Below are positions 24,501-35,034 of a stretch of 64,000 nucleotides of DNA, one piece after another. The notes beneath the pieces are model-generated. The model saw only the letters and a program-made list of their open reading frames with translations. It had not been told where the DNA came from and searched no databases. This DNA is from Euglena gracilis (Eukaryota; Euglenida; Euglenophyceae; Euglenales): the NCBI GenBank assembly GCA_039621445.1, contig CP154955.1, positions 33,587,417 through 33,651,416 on the forward strand, given 5' to 3'. The number at the start of each line of letters is the position of its first letter. Within the stretch, counting starts at the first letter, position 1. The position numbers and the translations under genes are program-made.

Positions 24501-25318
24501 GTCAGGCTGGTCCGGCCCACCTCAGCGTGCTTCTCGACCTGCAGCGGACACAGAGAGCCTGGACGAGGGACGTCGCAGCCACACGCATGCAACCGGCACA
24601 AGAGGTTGTGCCAACATGCACGCAACCACTTCTGTGGCGGGTACCACCACATCTGCTTGCACGCGCCTGAATGAAAAAGAAAGCTTGTTCTTTTCATTCA
24701 TGGTTTACATAAACTTGGTGGCTTTGGAGGATGGAAATGCAACCTATGCTGTGGCGTGGACACCTCTGGACGTATTTGCTTCATCAAAATTCATTCACAT
24801 TTTTCAGTGTTGGTGGAAAACCAACAAAACTACAGAAATCAATTCAAATCAAAATTGTTAATCATTGTAACATAATTATGTAGATCTCTTCGCGTAACAC
24901 TGCAGATGCACATAAATACCCGACGAACCGCAGCATGAAGAGAAGTCAGGCGTGACTCCTGCGACCGCAGGAGGCGAATGGTGTAGGTTACATACGACGA
25001 AGTGAGGAAGGGTGGGGCCCGTGTCACAATGACGAAGGGAGAAAAAAAAACATAACATGATACCAAGTTCCTTTGCATGTTTTGCTTTGGATTTTCGGAA
25101 AAAACGTACAGAATCTTTCAATGAAGAAAAAAACAGGGGAAAATCTGGAATCAAAAATAACGAGGAACAATCCTGAAACCCCTCATTTGACGCGGAGGTG
25201 TGGCGTTGTGATTTGCACCGCTGAGACCCCTTGGTCTCAGAGTCCCGCAGGGCCGCCCCCCACCCTTGCCGAGGGAGACGACGAGCAGAGCGATCAGGAG
25301 GCGGCCGGTCCGCGACAT
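18510..25318 (-). CDS. GT23 (FUT8-like) alpha-fucosyltransferase
   Basis: Minus-strand exons: 25,318-25,264 (MSRTGRLLIALLVVSLGK, signal-anchor); 24,538-24,479; 23,827-23,699 (coiled coil); about 22,914-22,728; 22,514-22,303; 21,808-21,645; 21,368-21,276; 21,104-20,935; 18,714-about 18,510. The family is shown by CRHARYLGCHIALRACGFTCQ, the GDP-fucose motif HVRRTDK, then YMMHVDHF, KHVFVMTDSS, FPEYNF, and the C-terminal YFIGTLSSQGSRL with SFRTMASLDAGYY. These match core alpha-1,6-fucosyltransferase (FUT8/GT23) in order; the HVRR arginines and the TD pair bind GDP-fucose in FUT8. Members are type II Golgi enzymes that fucosylate N-glycans; the exact acceptor here is unknown. Phases fit from exon 5 to exon 9 and between exons 2-3 and 4-5. 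The joins 1-2 and 3-4 do not fit, so an exon is missing or mis-set there. No SH3 tail was found; further exons may lie at 17.2-18.0 kb. Two donors are GC. Confidence 0.8.
18930..20880. other. Large intron of the GT23 gene, A/T-rich
   Basis: No exon was recognised between 18,714 and 20,935. It holds A/T-rich low-complexity DNA, a (TAGA)n tract at 19,049-19,074, dispersed TTTGTGGTC/TTCATGATT words at 19,600-19,720, and the repeat at 20,500-20,715. Confidence 0.5.
20500..20715 (+). repeat. Dispersed repeat family E, copy 1 (GCGGAAAATT words)
   Basis: Runs CACC.GGGTGTCCTTG, GTGGCCGGAACTCA, TTTAAGGTTCACGTGGA, then tandem GAAAATTGCGGAAAATTGCAG and ends GCGGTCATCAATTTCC. A diverged copy with the same order is at 48,080-48,245 (TGGCCGGAGCTGAG, TTTGAAGTTTATGCGGA, GGAGAATTGCAGAAAATT, GCGGCATCAATTCC). 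Confidence 0.6.
21870..22155 (+). repeat. Dispersed repeat family D, copy 2
   Basis: Lies in an intron of the GT23 gene. It shares CCAAAAACCA, GGAAAACCAGTGAGT, GGTCGACCACTC, GGGCCTGGGCAAAAAACGTC and CAAATCACCCACCC with the copy at 8,995-9,330, in the same order. Confidence 0.5.
24120..24200 (+). other. tRNA-like B-box sequence, possible SINE remnant
   Basis: GGAGGGTTCGAACCCCTCC is a perfect T-arm with a consensus B box (GGTTCGAACCC). No matching acceptor, D or anticodon arms could be paired upstream, so it is not an intact tRNA gene. The A-rich tail (AGAAAAAAGAAAATGG) resembles the tail of the A-box sequence at 17,385-17,470, which suggests pieces of one tRNA-derived SINE family. Confidence 0.3.
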
Positions 25319-25484
25319 GGACGGGGGTTGGGGGCCCCGGCATCGGCTGGGCCAGCGCGAGGGGAAGGATGGATTTGACCAGCCCCCCCCCCCCGGGGGT
25401 CTCAAAGAACCCTGGAGTGGGGCGCCTGGGCAGGCAGGCAGGGAGTATGGGGGGGGGGGCGGTACCTGCCTGGTCATTGGTATA

Positions 25485-25585
25485 AAAAAATGCCCAAAAT
25501 GGGCTTTTCTGGGTTCCTTAGCCTTCAGCACCGGAGTGCCTTGGCCAAGTGCCGGGCACTTCTGTCACCAGGGTGTCGGATGTGG
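25485..25585 (+). repeat. Dispersed repeat family F, copy 1
   Basis: GCCCAAAATGGGC, then GCCTTCAGCACCGGAGTGCC and TTGGCCAAGTGCC.GGGCAC. Related sequence in the same order is at 43,450-43,545 and 45,815-45,905. Confidence 0.5.
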
Positions 25586-26132
25586 GTGCCATGGGGGAAG
25601 GCCTGGTGGGTGGGGGTGGTCGGACCCCCCCCCCCCACCTACTGGCCCCGGCAGTCAATACGGGGAGATAAAGGTCCCAGGGGCTTTATTATACGTCCCC
25701 AGTTATTTCCTTTCATTGGCCACCATTTTGGAGATGTTTTGAATTTGTCGATTTTTTGACTTAAAAAAAGGGCCCGAAACGGCCAAAACGGGTCCTGCGG
25801 CTGGCGGCCTGGCCTGGCGGCCTCTGCGGGTACCTGCCCAGACGCCCCCCCCCCATCACCAAGCACCCCAATGGACCCGGCTGAGATTTAAAGCGCATCC
25901 TGAGGGTTGGAGTTGGGCCTTCGGAAAGCACCGCAGCGCCATGCCGACCATCGACCCTCCCCCTTTGGGTCTCGCCCGCCACAGCAGTTGGGGCCTCTCT
26001 CAGCACACAGGAGCAACACAGCACAAATGTGCGGAAGGAAAGCGGCGTCTAGCAGTGGAGGCATGTGTTGACATGCATCACATGTCAGCGGCGGGGGACT
26101 GCCGCAGGGACGCCGAGGCTGCCTGCTGGGTC

Positions 26133-26288
26133 TCAGGGGCTGGTCCGCCGCACCATCTCCGCCACCCAGGCGAACGGGTGGTCCTCCCCCTCCGGCCTGG
26201 TCGGCCAGTCGGGGCCAGGGGACGCCCCCGGCAGCGGCAGCACAAATAGGTCCTCCGCTACCGACTCTGCTGGGGCTCCCGAGCAGCC
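26133..26288 (-). CDS. Last exon of an unidentified gene
   Basis: A clean 51-codon minus-strand exon. It follows an acceptor (CCCTGCAG, preceded by a pyrimidine tract) at 26,289 and begins GCSGAPAESVAEDLFVLPLP. It ends FAWVAEMVRRTSP and a TGA at 26,133. GC3-rich codon use matches the other exons. No family is recognised. The gene would end about 800 bp upstream of the first GT23 exon on the same strand. No upstream exon was located in the 27-34 kb desert; the exons at 35-37.8 kb could in principle belong to it. Confidence 0.45.
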   Translation of the reverse strand, partial: GCSGAPAESVAEDLFVLPLPGASPGPDWPTRPEGEDHPFAWVAEMVRRTSP

Positions 26289-26299
26289 CTGCAGGGGGA

Positions 26300-27470
26300 A
26301 GGGCAGGACGGCGGGGGCAGCGGAGACAACGCCCATTTTTCGGGTTCCCAAAGACACCAGATTTCCCCTTCGGCACTTCGCATGTGTCAAGTGGTATGAG
26401 TGGAAATGTCCCACCTTGTTATCTTTGTTAAAAATGCCAAAATATTAGAATTCATCATTTTATGTCTGAAGGTGGGGCGTTAAGCGATTTTTCAGAGGTT
26501 TATTTATTGTCTCCAGCACCTTGCTCGTCCGAGTTGCCTTCGTTTGAGTCGTGGTCCTATTTTTGGGCTTTTGCTCAGTCAGCCCAGTGGAGGAGGGTAT
26601 TGAGAGGTCTTTGGCAGGGGATGATGCATCGCACACGACCAACCAAACTCCAAACTCCTTGTTGGGCAGATCATTTTTCTGGGCCAAGGTCGGTCAAAAA
26701 AAAAAAGATAAATGCCTCCCCAAAACATAACACACCTCAGGTGGTTTCCAGCAACAGACCCAAAAATATGATCCGGGTGTTGTTTTCGGTATTATTTTTG
26801 TCGTTTCATCTGGTGCTGATTGAATCCGAGGTGTGAATCGGCAAATTGGGAAATGTCTCTTGATTTGGTTCAGACGACGTGAGCACACCATCATGGAAAT
26901 CTCTCCAGGAACGACCCAGAGGTCCGTTGCAAGCAGACTTTTCAGCCAACCTTCATTTTCCTGAGTTGGGGGATTTTGTTTGAAAAGAACATCGCAATAT
27001 GCATGAGAGGGTTGGTGCTCTGCAAGAGAGGTGTGCCTGCAAAACACATTACATAGAAAAAAACGAGCACAACTTTGGTTGCTGTCTTGCCTTATCATTC
27101 CCCAAACAATCAAATTTGAGAAGATGATTCAGCAGTGGCAATACATATTGATGTCAACACCCACTCCCCGTTGAAAGAATACATAAATTTATAAAGAATT
27201 GGAAAAGTCTGGGAGCAATGGTTTCCGCATCAGGATGCTGTTTGGAAGGCTCACGTGGTGGTGGCGATGGAATAGGATCAGTTTTCCTGAGAGCGGGCAA
27301 GCGGTTCTCAGGGGTTCCCTTGAATGCAGTTGGCAAAAAAAATACCCGGGTGGGCACCCAACTACCCATCCCACTGCAAACGCCGGTGTGGCCCCTCCCC
27401 CCACAACCAGAAACAATGCCTTTTTTTTATAATATATAATAACACAATTATTTGAGCCTTGAGTATCTGA
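26300..27470. other. Stretch without a recognised gene
   Basis: Mixed, slightly A/T-rich DNA with short open frames on both strands. No domain or paired splice signals were recognised. Confidence 0.4.
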
Positions 27471-27472
27471 TG

Positions 27473-27562
27473 CTGGTGGTGGTGGTGGTGGTGGTGGTGG
27501 TGGTGGTGGTGGTGGTGGTGGTGGTGGTGGTGGTGGTGGTGGTGGTGGTGGTGGTGGTGGTT
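27473..27562 (+). repeat. (TGG)n trinucleotide array
   Basis: About 30 perfect TGG units. The minus strand reads as poly-His in a spurious 82-codon frame. Confidence 0.97.
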
Positions 27563-27846
27563 AAGGGTTAAAATTTGCAGGGTTTTGCAGGGAAAAAATG
27601 CAAAAAGCATTGATCAAAAGGATTTGTTCAAGAAAGAGAAAAAAGATGCAATATCAATGTGCAGTTCTATTTCAATGCAATACCACTGCATGCTCATCCA
27701 TTTTCCTTTAGAAAATGGAAATTGTTTGGAAATATGATTGTTGCGCAATCTCATTAATCAGACTTTCGGGACTTTCGGTTTCTCATTTGGAAATGTGATT
27801 TCAAAAATGTGATTCCCAGAGACGTCGTACCGAAATGAAACAAACA

Positions 27847-27936
27847 CATTCATTCATTCATTCATTCATTCATTCATTCATTCATTCATTCATTCATTCA
27901 TTCATTCGTTCATTCATTCATTCATTCATTCATTCA
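27847..27936 (+). repeat. (CATT)n microsatellite
   Basis: About 22 units of CATT with one CGTT interruption near 27,907. The plus strand reads as Ser-Phe-Ile-His repeats. Confidence 0.97.
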
Positions 27937-27939
27937 CAA

Positions 27940-30900
27940 ACACACTTATTTTCACTATCCTGTCCGAAAATTATTACGTTCTCCCATCCTGACAACACAA
28001 CTCCTCACATGGAACATCAGAGACACATCTCATCAGCAGGGGGAAAATGAGGTGACCATTATTCTTGAAAAGCTCAAAAGCTTCCCCATCACTCTTTTTG
28101 GGAAAAGAGTTTCAATTCTTTGATGTTTCTTCGAAATTCAAGAGAGACAGGAAGGGTCTTCGGGTTTAAAGCTGTATACATTGTTCCAATCAATCGCCCT
28201 AAGAATACTTGTCGAAACCATACTTGTAATTGGTGCACCGCATCGCTTGTGCTGTGGCACAGAAACCATTTCTCCGCAGTGATTGGGGCACAGCAACTTT
28301 TTCCGCCACGGTCGTCGCAGCTGAATAAAAAAATTTGCCATGGTGGACGCGGCACACCATTTTTTTGCTATGGCACGGACTCTGGACAATCTTCTTGTTG
28401 GCATTGGCAAAGATTTGGAATGCCGGTGTTGTCGTGGCGTACAATTTCCAATTTTCCGCAGCGCACACAGCGCACTCCAATAAAATATGTCACAGTCACA
28501 AAGAACTTTTTCCGTGGTGGTGGCGCAAAAAAAATTTCCCGGTAACACTGACTACAAATATGAACATCCTGTGCTGAAAAAAAAAAATCAACAAAAAAAC
28601 GAGAAAAAATTGCAAACAAGAAAACATAAAGCAGCAGGAGGAAAAGAAAGAGGAGCAGGAAGAGAAGGGAAAAAAAAGTCCAAAAAATCAGGAAACAACA
28701 TAATCATGCATGATGTCCTTTGAATATCCAAGAAGAACTCTCAATGCTAATTTAATTTGGCGGGGGGCAAGCTGGCAGGTTTAGCTTGCCAAAACCTGGC
28801 AAAACAGCTCAAATCCAGCTGTTAATTTAAATTTGGAGGTGATGATCTACAAAACTCTCAAAAAACACAATTTTCGACAATTTGGACAATTTTCAAAAAA
28901 AAAAACTTTGGCACCATGCGCACAGGGGGGCACCCCCATGCTTTCCACAGAAAAATTTGCCCCGAAATTCCGGATCTTGGGCAAACTGCTGGCAGGGGGG
29001 GGGGCAAATATATTGTCCAATATACTCTGACAACCCTGGGGGTTTGGAAAGAAGGGAGTTGGCGGTGAAAATAGAACCCAAAACTGACCAAAACACCACA
29101 AGTTTTTTGTCTTGGGTGAAAGACAGAAACATTTTTTTTAAAAAAGGAAAGAAATAGTTGGGACAACATTTTGGACTTTTTAGGGTCCCTCCCCAGAAGC
29201 CAAATTCTTGGGGGTAACTCATAACCCAGGTTATAAACTCAGATTAACAGCAGCAAAATTGGGGAATTATTCCCCTCTCCCCCAAAAATAAACAATTTGC
29301 TGCACAAACACACACAAAAAAAGCAAACACCCTGACTTTTAGCCCTGCACAAAATTGAAATTTTTGGGCAGAAATTTCCCAAAAAAAATGTTGTCAGTTC
29401 AAAGCACAAAAAAAGATGATTTTGGTGGCGTCCCCAAGCAATATGCCAGAAGTTTTTAGTCACTCAAGCAATATGTCAGAAATTTTTGTTCAGACTTTTT
29501 TCCATCCCTCCCCCAGGTGCCAGAACCCCCCCCAGGCGAATGGGGTCCCCCAGAATGGGGTCCCCCAGAAGTTGCAAAAGGAAGTTTTGTCAGATCCCCC
29601 CTCTGATCAAGAGAGAGCACCTTCCACCAAAATGCTGGACTCTCCTTTTTTCGAACCCAGCCCTGGTGGCCTTTGGGGGGAAATGACCATGTGGTTTTGC
29701 AGGTGGTAGCTTTTGGAGAAAATGCTTTCTCGTAAATCCCCTCCAGCAGAAAAAAACACCCCCCCAAATATTTGGTCTTTGGGTGGGGTTCCAAAATTTG
29801 GTCTCTTTCGGAACCCCCCCCCAATGCAAAACCAAAACCCAACATGGGGGGGAAAAGAAGGCAATTTTTTTCGAAATGTGCAGGCGACTATGCAGTGATG
29901 TGCGGGATTATGCAGCAGGATTATGCGAAAGAACGAGGAGTAAAAGTGTTCAAAAAGGTTGTTGTTGAGGCAAAGGTCGCAAGCCTGCGATTTTGGCCCT
30001 TGGTAAAAAAAATGGACTTAATGATCCCCAAAAAACAGCCCAATCGGGCCTGGAACAGAAAGAACTCGATTGATCGAACATCGAACTGATGCCAGAGAAA
30101 TTGACCGGGTCAAGGTTTGGCTGCTTTGCTCAACTTCAGATTAGCAAGGGGAGGGAGGGGGGATTCCAGGCTCTTGGTTTAAACAAGTTCTGCGGCCAGC
30201 CTAAACCCAGGCACCTGGAATTGAAAATTCAATTTTTTTTAAAAAATTGAGTTTTGGGGGGGTTTGTTGCAATTGTTTGTTATTTTCCCCTCCATTTAGC
30301 ATGTGCAGTTTTCACATTCGGTGCCACCCATTTTTGGTGCATTTTCGCAATTTTAGGGGGGGGGGTATTTTTTAGATTTTCCCCAAAGATCCCGAGGAGG
30401 AGTCTTATTCTGGGGGCTTTTGTATTTTTTCTGAAAATCGGCACGGGGTTTAGGAAGCTAATATTTTCTGGGGGAGGTAGGTAAATTTTCAAGGTCAAAA
30501 ATTGGGCCAAAAGGCGTTTAACCAGGTCTCCATGCTCTTTTCAAATGCGCAGTCCAAAAAAGTTTGAGACAATTCATGAAAAATTGATCAAAACCAGGGC
30601 AGCTCAACAAATCTTTACTCACCCAACCCCACAGAGAAATTCTGAATGGGAGGAATATGTTGTTGGCAAAATGTTGGATGAAACACGTTAAAATTGGAGG
30701 CTGATCTTGCATGCAATGCTCCAAAAAATTACTTGGACTTCTTTCTTTCAACTCATTTTGGAATTCAACTCATTTCATTCAACGTTTTGGAAAATTTAGA
30801 AAATTCCATGCACCAAGATTTGAAGGAGATTAGTGCAAGAGTGCTTGTAGAAACCTTGGGACGAGGTACATTGGAATTACAAAGTGCCAAATAAATGGAT

Positions 30901-31975
30901 GTTGCATTGTTTTAAATTCTTGTGGAAACATCCTGAAAAAAAAAACCTTAAAGGCGTGCAAAAATTCTGACTGTTGTTCAGAATTTTACCAATGCCGTGT
31001 ACCAATTCCCCTATTCAAATTTCCTTCTGATATGCACACTCGCTTTCTGGTGGTTTTGCCTGTATCCTCATGAAGAAAGAGCTGCCACACACACACAGCC
31101 ACCAAATCTCTTCAAACCCGATGAAACAGTTTTTTGGGACACCCGTGGAGACCTTTGCAGGACAGAAACTTGTTGAAATTTTTCGATTTTTACCTGTTTT
31201 GCATGTGTCAAAATTGGCATTATTTAGACAATTTCTGCTCATTGCCAAAAAAAATGCCCGTTTTTGGACCCTATTGTGGGACCCACCCGCGGGAAGGCCT
31301 TTTCGGTCGAATTATTCAAAAAAAAGTAGAATACCCCAAAATAAGATCACTCCTTTTTTTCAGCAATGGACCCAAAAAATAGACCTGGAGTCTTATTTGG
31401 GGGGTAGATTCCAAAACATGTCTTCCCCCCTTATAATGCTCAATTATAGTTGGAACGAAAAAAATGGAAAACGTTCTTCAAAATAAGGGGAAGAAATGTT
31501 TCATAATGCGGTCCACACTCTGCTGGGAGGGTAAACGGGGCGGGAGCTCCCCTGCACCTTTCCCAAAGCCCAAGTTATATTTTTGGGTGTGGAAAACAAA
31601 CCAGAGTTAAAATGTTTTATGACAACAAATTCACCAGAGGCACACCAGATGCCCTGTGACGGGGACTCCTCGCTCAGTGCATCAAGAACCTGCAGTGGGG
31701 TCAGGGAGGTGAGCCAGCATTAGGCAAGTTTGCCAGAAAAACACCAATCAAATTAACAAGGGGGTTTGTACTCCAAATCAAAAAGTTCAAGAATTTGAGC
31801 AAATGCGCACACCGACACAAAAAATCCAATCCGTAAATGCGAGTTACACCAAAATCGGAGGAGATTACAGTGGGTGGATGGTGTGTTTGGGTCCCTGTGT
31901 CCTACTGCACAAAGAACAATTCAGCCATGCTAGAAGCTAACGATATGATGAGCACAAGGCTAGGTTTTTGTGGTT
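27940..31975. other. Four-kilobase gene desert, A/T-rich
   Basis: A-rich and T-rich low-complexity sequence with G-run islands at 28,995 and 30,355. Open frames are short and overlapping, and none carries a recognised domain. A short CACACACACA tract lies at 31,085. No RNA gene is seen. Confidence 0.5.
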
Positions 31976-32473
31976 CTAATGAACCCCCCCCCCAAATAAC
32001 CTGGCAGGGCGCCAAGGTTATTGGAACCAACTTTTGGCCCTGCCCCCCGCCAGGCTATTTGGGCCCTTCTTAGGCGGCCTAACTCGCACTTAGCTTTGAA
32101 AGTGACTGTAAATTTGCGCCGACACGCAAATCCAAAAAAAAGTTTGGTTTTCGAGAACCGTGGCCTGAGACTCAGGACAGTCTGAAAATAGTGTCTCCCT
32201 GCACCCCAGGGCCTGGGGACGAAAGCAACGACTAGGAACTCCACGGTCTACGGGCACAGCGCTCCCGGGTCCCAGTGTGCCTGAACACAAAGCGGCGGGT
32301 GATGAAACGAGGGGACTGCATTACTCATTTGCGCTTTGGCGCAAATTTTTTTTCATTACAAAAAAAAACATTTGCGCTTTGGCGCAAATTTTTACTTTTT
32401 TGTAATTCAACATGTGGGTGACCATTGCCGCACTTGCACAATGATAACAACATATGTGTCAACATGTGTTCCC

Positions 32474-32870
32474 ATTTGCGCCATATCGCAATGGGTAGGC
32501 TCATGAAGAATGAAAATTTAAGAGTTTTATTGCGCCAAAGCGCAAGTAGAAATACAATTTTTAAAATTGTAAAAGCAACATGGCTTGCGCCGAAGCGCAA
32601 ATATAACTGTTTAAAACTTATCTCACAACGGAGGGAGAGAACGGCCCTGGTAGAGTAAGAACACCAGAGGGGATAGAGCACAAAAAGTAGTACAGGTGGA
32701 CAGAAGCCTACTCTCAGTCACATTGACTTAAAATTGGTCAACATTGCGCGTCGGCGCAAGAGCCACGTTGCTTTTACAATTTCAAAAGTGTATTTCTACT
32801 TGCGCTTTGGCGCAATATAACTCTTAAAATTTTCATTCTTCATGAGCCTACCCATTGCGCTATGGCGCAA
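32474..32870. mobile_element. Inner foldback element 1 (about 127-130-bp arms)
   Basis: The left arm 32,474-32,600 and right arm 32,741-32,870 are inverted copies with a few mismatches; both carry ATGGGTAGGCTCATGAAGAA and GCGCAAGTAGAAATACA read in opposite directions. Each arm carries three TTGCGC..GCGCAA palindromes. The spacer is about 140 bp and non-coding. Confidence 0.85.
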
Positions 32871-33693
32871 CAGCCATCAATTTTTATTTTCTATTTTTAT
32901 CACTGCCGGTGGAGAGCAGCAGTCCTGGAAGCATCTCATCACCAGAGCGGACAGAGCTCAAGTGGAGGGAAGCCTTGCCTGGGACAGGAAGCCAACCCCC
33001 TGGTGTGTGAAAGCAACCACCAACTACTTGATATCCAGACGTGTCTTGTCCTGTGCGTTGTGAGCCCAACTGCCAGTGCCAGAGATTCCTCCCACTTGCC
33101 TCGTAGTTAAACATGCCTGAGGGGCCCTTCTTTTTGGCCGACTTTTGAAAGTCGGGAAATACCTGTTTGGAAAAGAACAGGCACCAGATGAACCCTGGGA
33201 ATGACAGCCGAGGAAACAGTTTTGGGCGCCGAAAAGGTGTTTTAAAGAAGCTCGTCACCCCCCTTTCCTCACCCAGGATTTGAAGCACACAACTTTGGGG
33301 ATGAGCGAATGGAATTGAGAGATCGAAGTGGTCCATTAACAACGGCGGAGAAGGGAAGACATGTTGACACACTTTTTTTTTCCGGTAATTGCAACCCACC
33401 AGACAGCCACATCACACCGGGCAGATGGAGGACATGGTTCAGCCAAAACAGGTCTTTCTGTCAACATCCCAAACCCCTTCTTTGTGCACCGAGTGCAAGG
33501 TCACTGAGGCTCCACAGCCCACCGCCCACGATTTGTCTTATTGGAACAGCCACTCCCTCCCCAGTGCCTGAATAGTTGAAAAGCGCCAATCCAATTTTGG
33601 GCACAGCAGCGCTCAAACCCCCCTCATCATTCTCCTCTATCGCCCACCTTCTCACAGAGCACGAACGCATTCAAATACATCTGCTTTTTGAAA

Positions 33694-34085
33694 GGACATT
33701 TGCGCTTAAGCGCAAGTTATAACAGAAGCCCCCTGAGCTTATGGGAGTCCCTCTGATGTGTTACGGTGTGTTGGGGGCCCCTCTCTGCACGGCCAGTGTG
33801 CGGACTTGGTGAGGAAATACCTTGCGCCGAAGCGCAATGGACATACCTACGTAATGCACTGCTTGATCATTCAGATTACACGTCAAACGTGTGTTTGCAA
33901 TTCTCGTTTTTTGTATGATGATATTTTTTGTATGATGCTTTGCGCTTCGGCGCAAGGTATTTCCTCACCAAGTCCGCACACTGGCCGTGCAGAGAGGGGC
34001 CCCCCAACACACCGTAACACATCAGAGGGACTCCCATAAGCTCAGGGGGCTTCTGCTATAACCTGCGCTTAAGCGCAAATGTCCG
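33694..34085. mobile_element. Inner foldback element 2 (about 147-bp arms)
   Basis: The left arm 33,694-33,840 and right arm 33,939-34,085 are nearly identical inverted copies; both contain AGCTTATGGGAGTCCCTCTG and CAGTGTGCGGACTTGGTGAG. Each arm begins and ends in a TTGCGC..GCGCAA palindrome. The spacer is about 98 bp. High arm identity suggests recent origin or gene conversion. Confidence 0.9.
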
Positions 34086-35034
34086 TAAACATTGCCTTCT
34101 GTGCCCGGCAGTGTGGGGCCTGGCGTTGCTCACCAGACGTTGGGACAGGTCCCTGGGCTTGCCCTCAATCCCCCCAACCCCCCCACCTGGGTAGTTCCCA
34201 CTGTACCGCTCCTCGCGCTTCAAGCACGCAGAGATCACAACTCTGCGACGTGCTGTTTTTTCCAACTTTTCACAACGTGCATGTAGAGTCCACCGTCTGG
34301 ATGCCTCAGCAGCCAACTCTTCACGGACATATCACAGAGCCAAAAAAAGCAACAAAAAGGGCTTCATTACACCCAGACTGTGTGGCACGGGAACACAGTC
34401 AAGGCTTCAAAAACGAGGGACTCACACCGGGGGTTTTAGCCCTTTTTGGGAAAATTCCCATGTCCCGGCGGTCAAACCCAGGGATTTGCACCTTTTTCAA
34501 AATGGTGCACAGGCTGAAAAACACCAAAGTTGGGCCTGTTCCCCAGGTCCCAACATCGGAAAATGATGCACACGCCACCGTGGAGGGTCTCCGCTGAACC
34601 AGAGGGTCAAGAGGGTGGGTTCTACCGCCGGGTCTCAAAGAAATCGAAAATTTGCGCGAAAGCGCAAGCTAAAAATCAAAACCTTAAGTGCGAGTTAGGC
34701 CGCCTAAGCCCTTTTTTCAGCGTTGTGAAGGAATTTTGCCTTAAAAGGGGGGTGCCAAGTTACTGGAACCATCTTTTTTGCCCCCCCCACCAAATTATTC
34801 GGCCCCTGCCAGGAGCAAGGGCCCCGCCAGGTTATTTGGGGGGGGGGGTTAACCGAAAGGGTTTGAGGCCTGCTTCAAATTCGATGACCTTGTCTGTTGT
34901 TTGATTGACCTTGTGGGTTAGGCTCAGGTCAAGGTCTCCCTCTCAATGCCGCTTTCGGCAATTGCCTTTTTATAACCCCAGAGGAGGGGAAACCTACCTC
35001 ACCCCCAAACAAATTGAAGGTTTTCAGCCAGCCA

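Larger units (their letters stand above)
31980..34852. mobile_element. Nested inverted-repeat element with TTGCGC..GCGCAA palindromes
   Basis: The outer ends are inverted relative to each other: CCCCAAATAACCTGGC with CTTAGGCGGCCTAACTCGCA at the left (31,985-32,094), and their reverse complements at the right (34,685-34,709 and 34,828-34,848). Inside are two further inverted-repeat pairs (32,474-32,870 and 33,694-34,085). About 14 near-palindromes of the form TTGCGCTTNNGCGCAA are scattered through it, mostly at arm ends. No transposase was found. It looks like nested foldback or MITE insertions of one family. A related fragment sits at 36,660-36,700. Confidence 0.65.

Noticed and set aside
26462-26836. 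124-codon plus frame
   Set aside because: No recognised domain, weak codon bias, and overlapped by another frame of similar length on the other strand.
27362-27610. Open frame with a run of about 30 histidines
   Set aside because: It is the minus-strand reading of the (TGG)n array; no coding flanks or splice signals.
27835-28050. CATT array as a possible CRISPR-like repeat
   Set aside because: It is a perfect 4-bp tandem repeat without spacers; no CRISPR array exists in the window.
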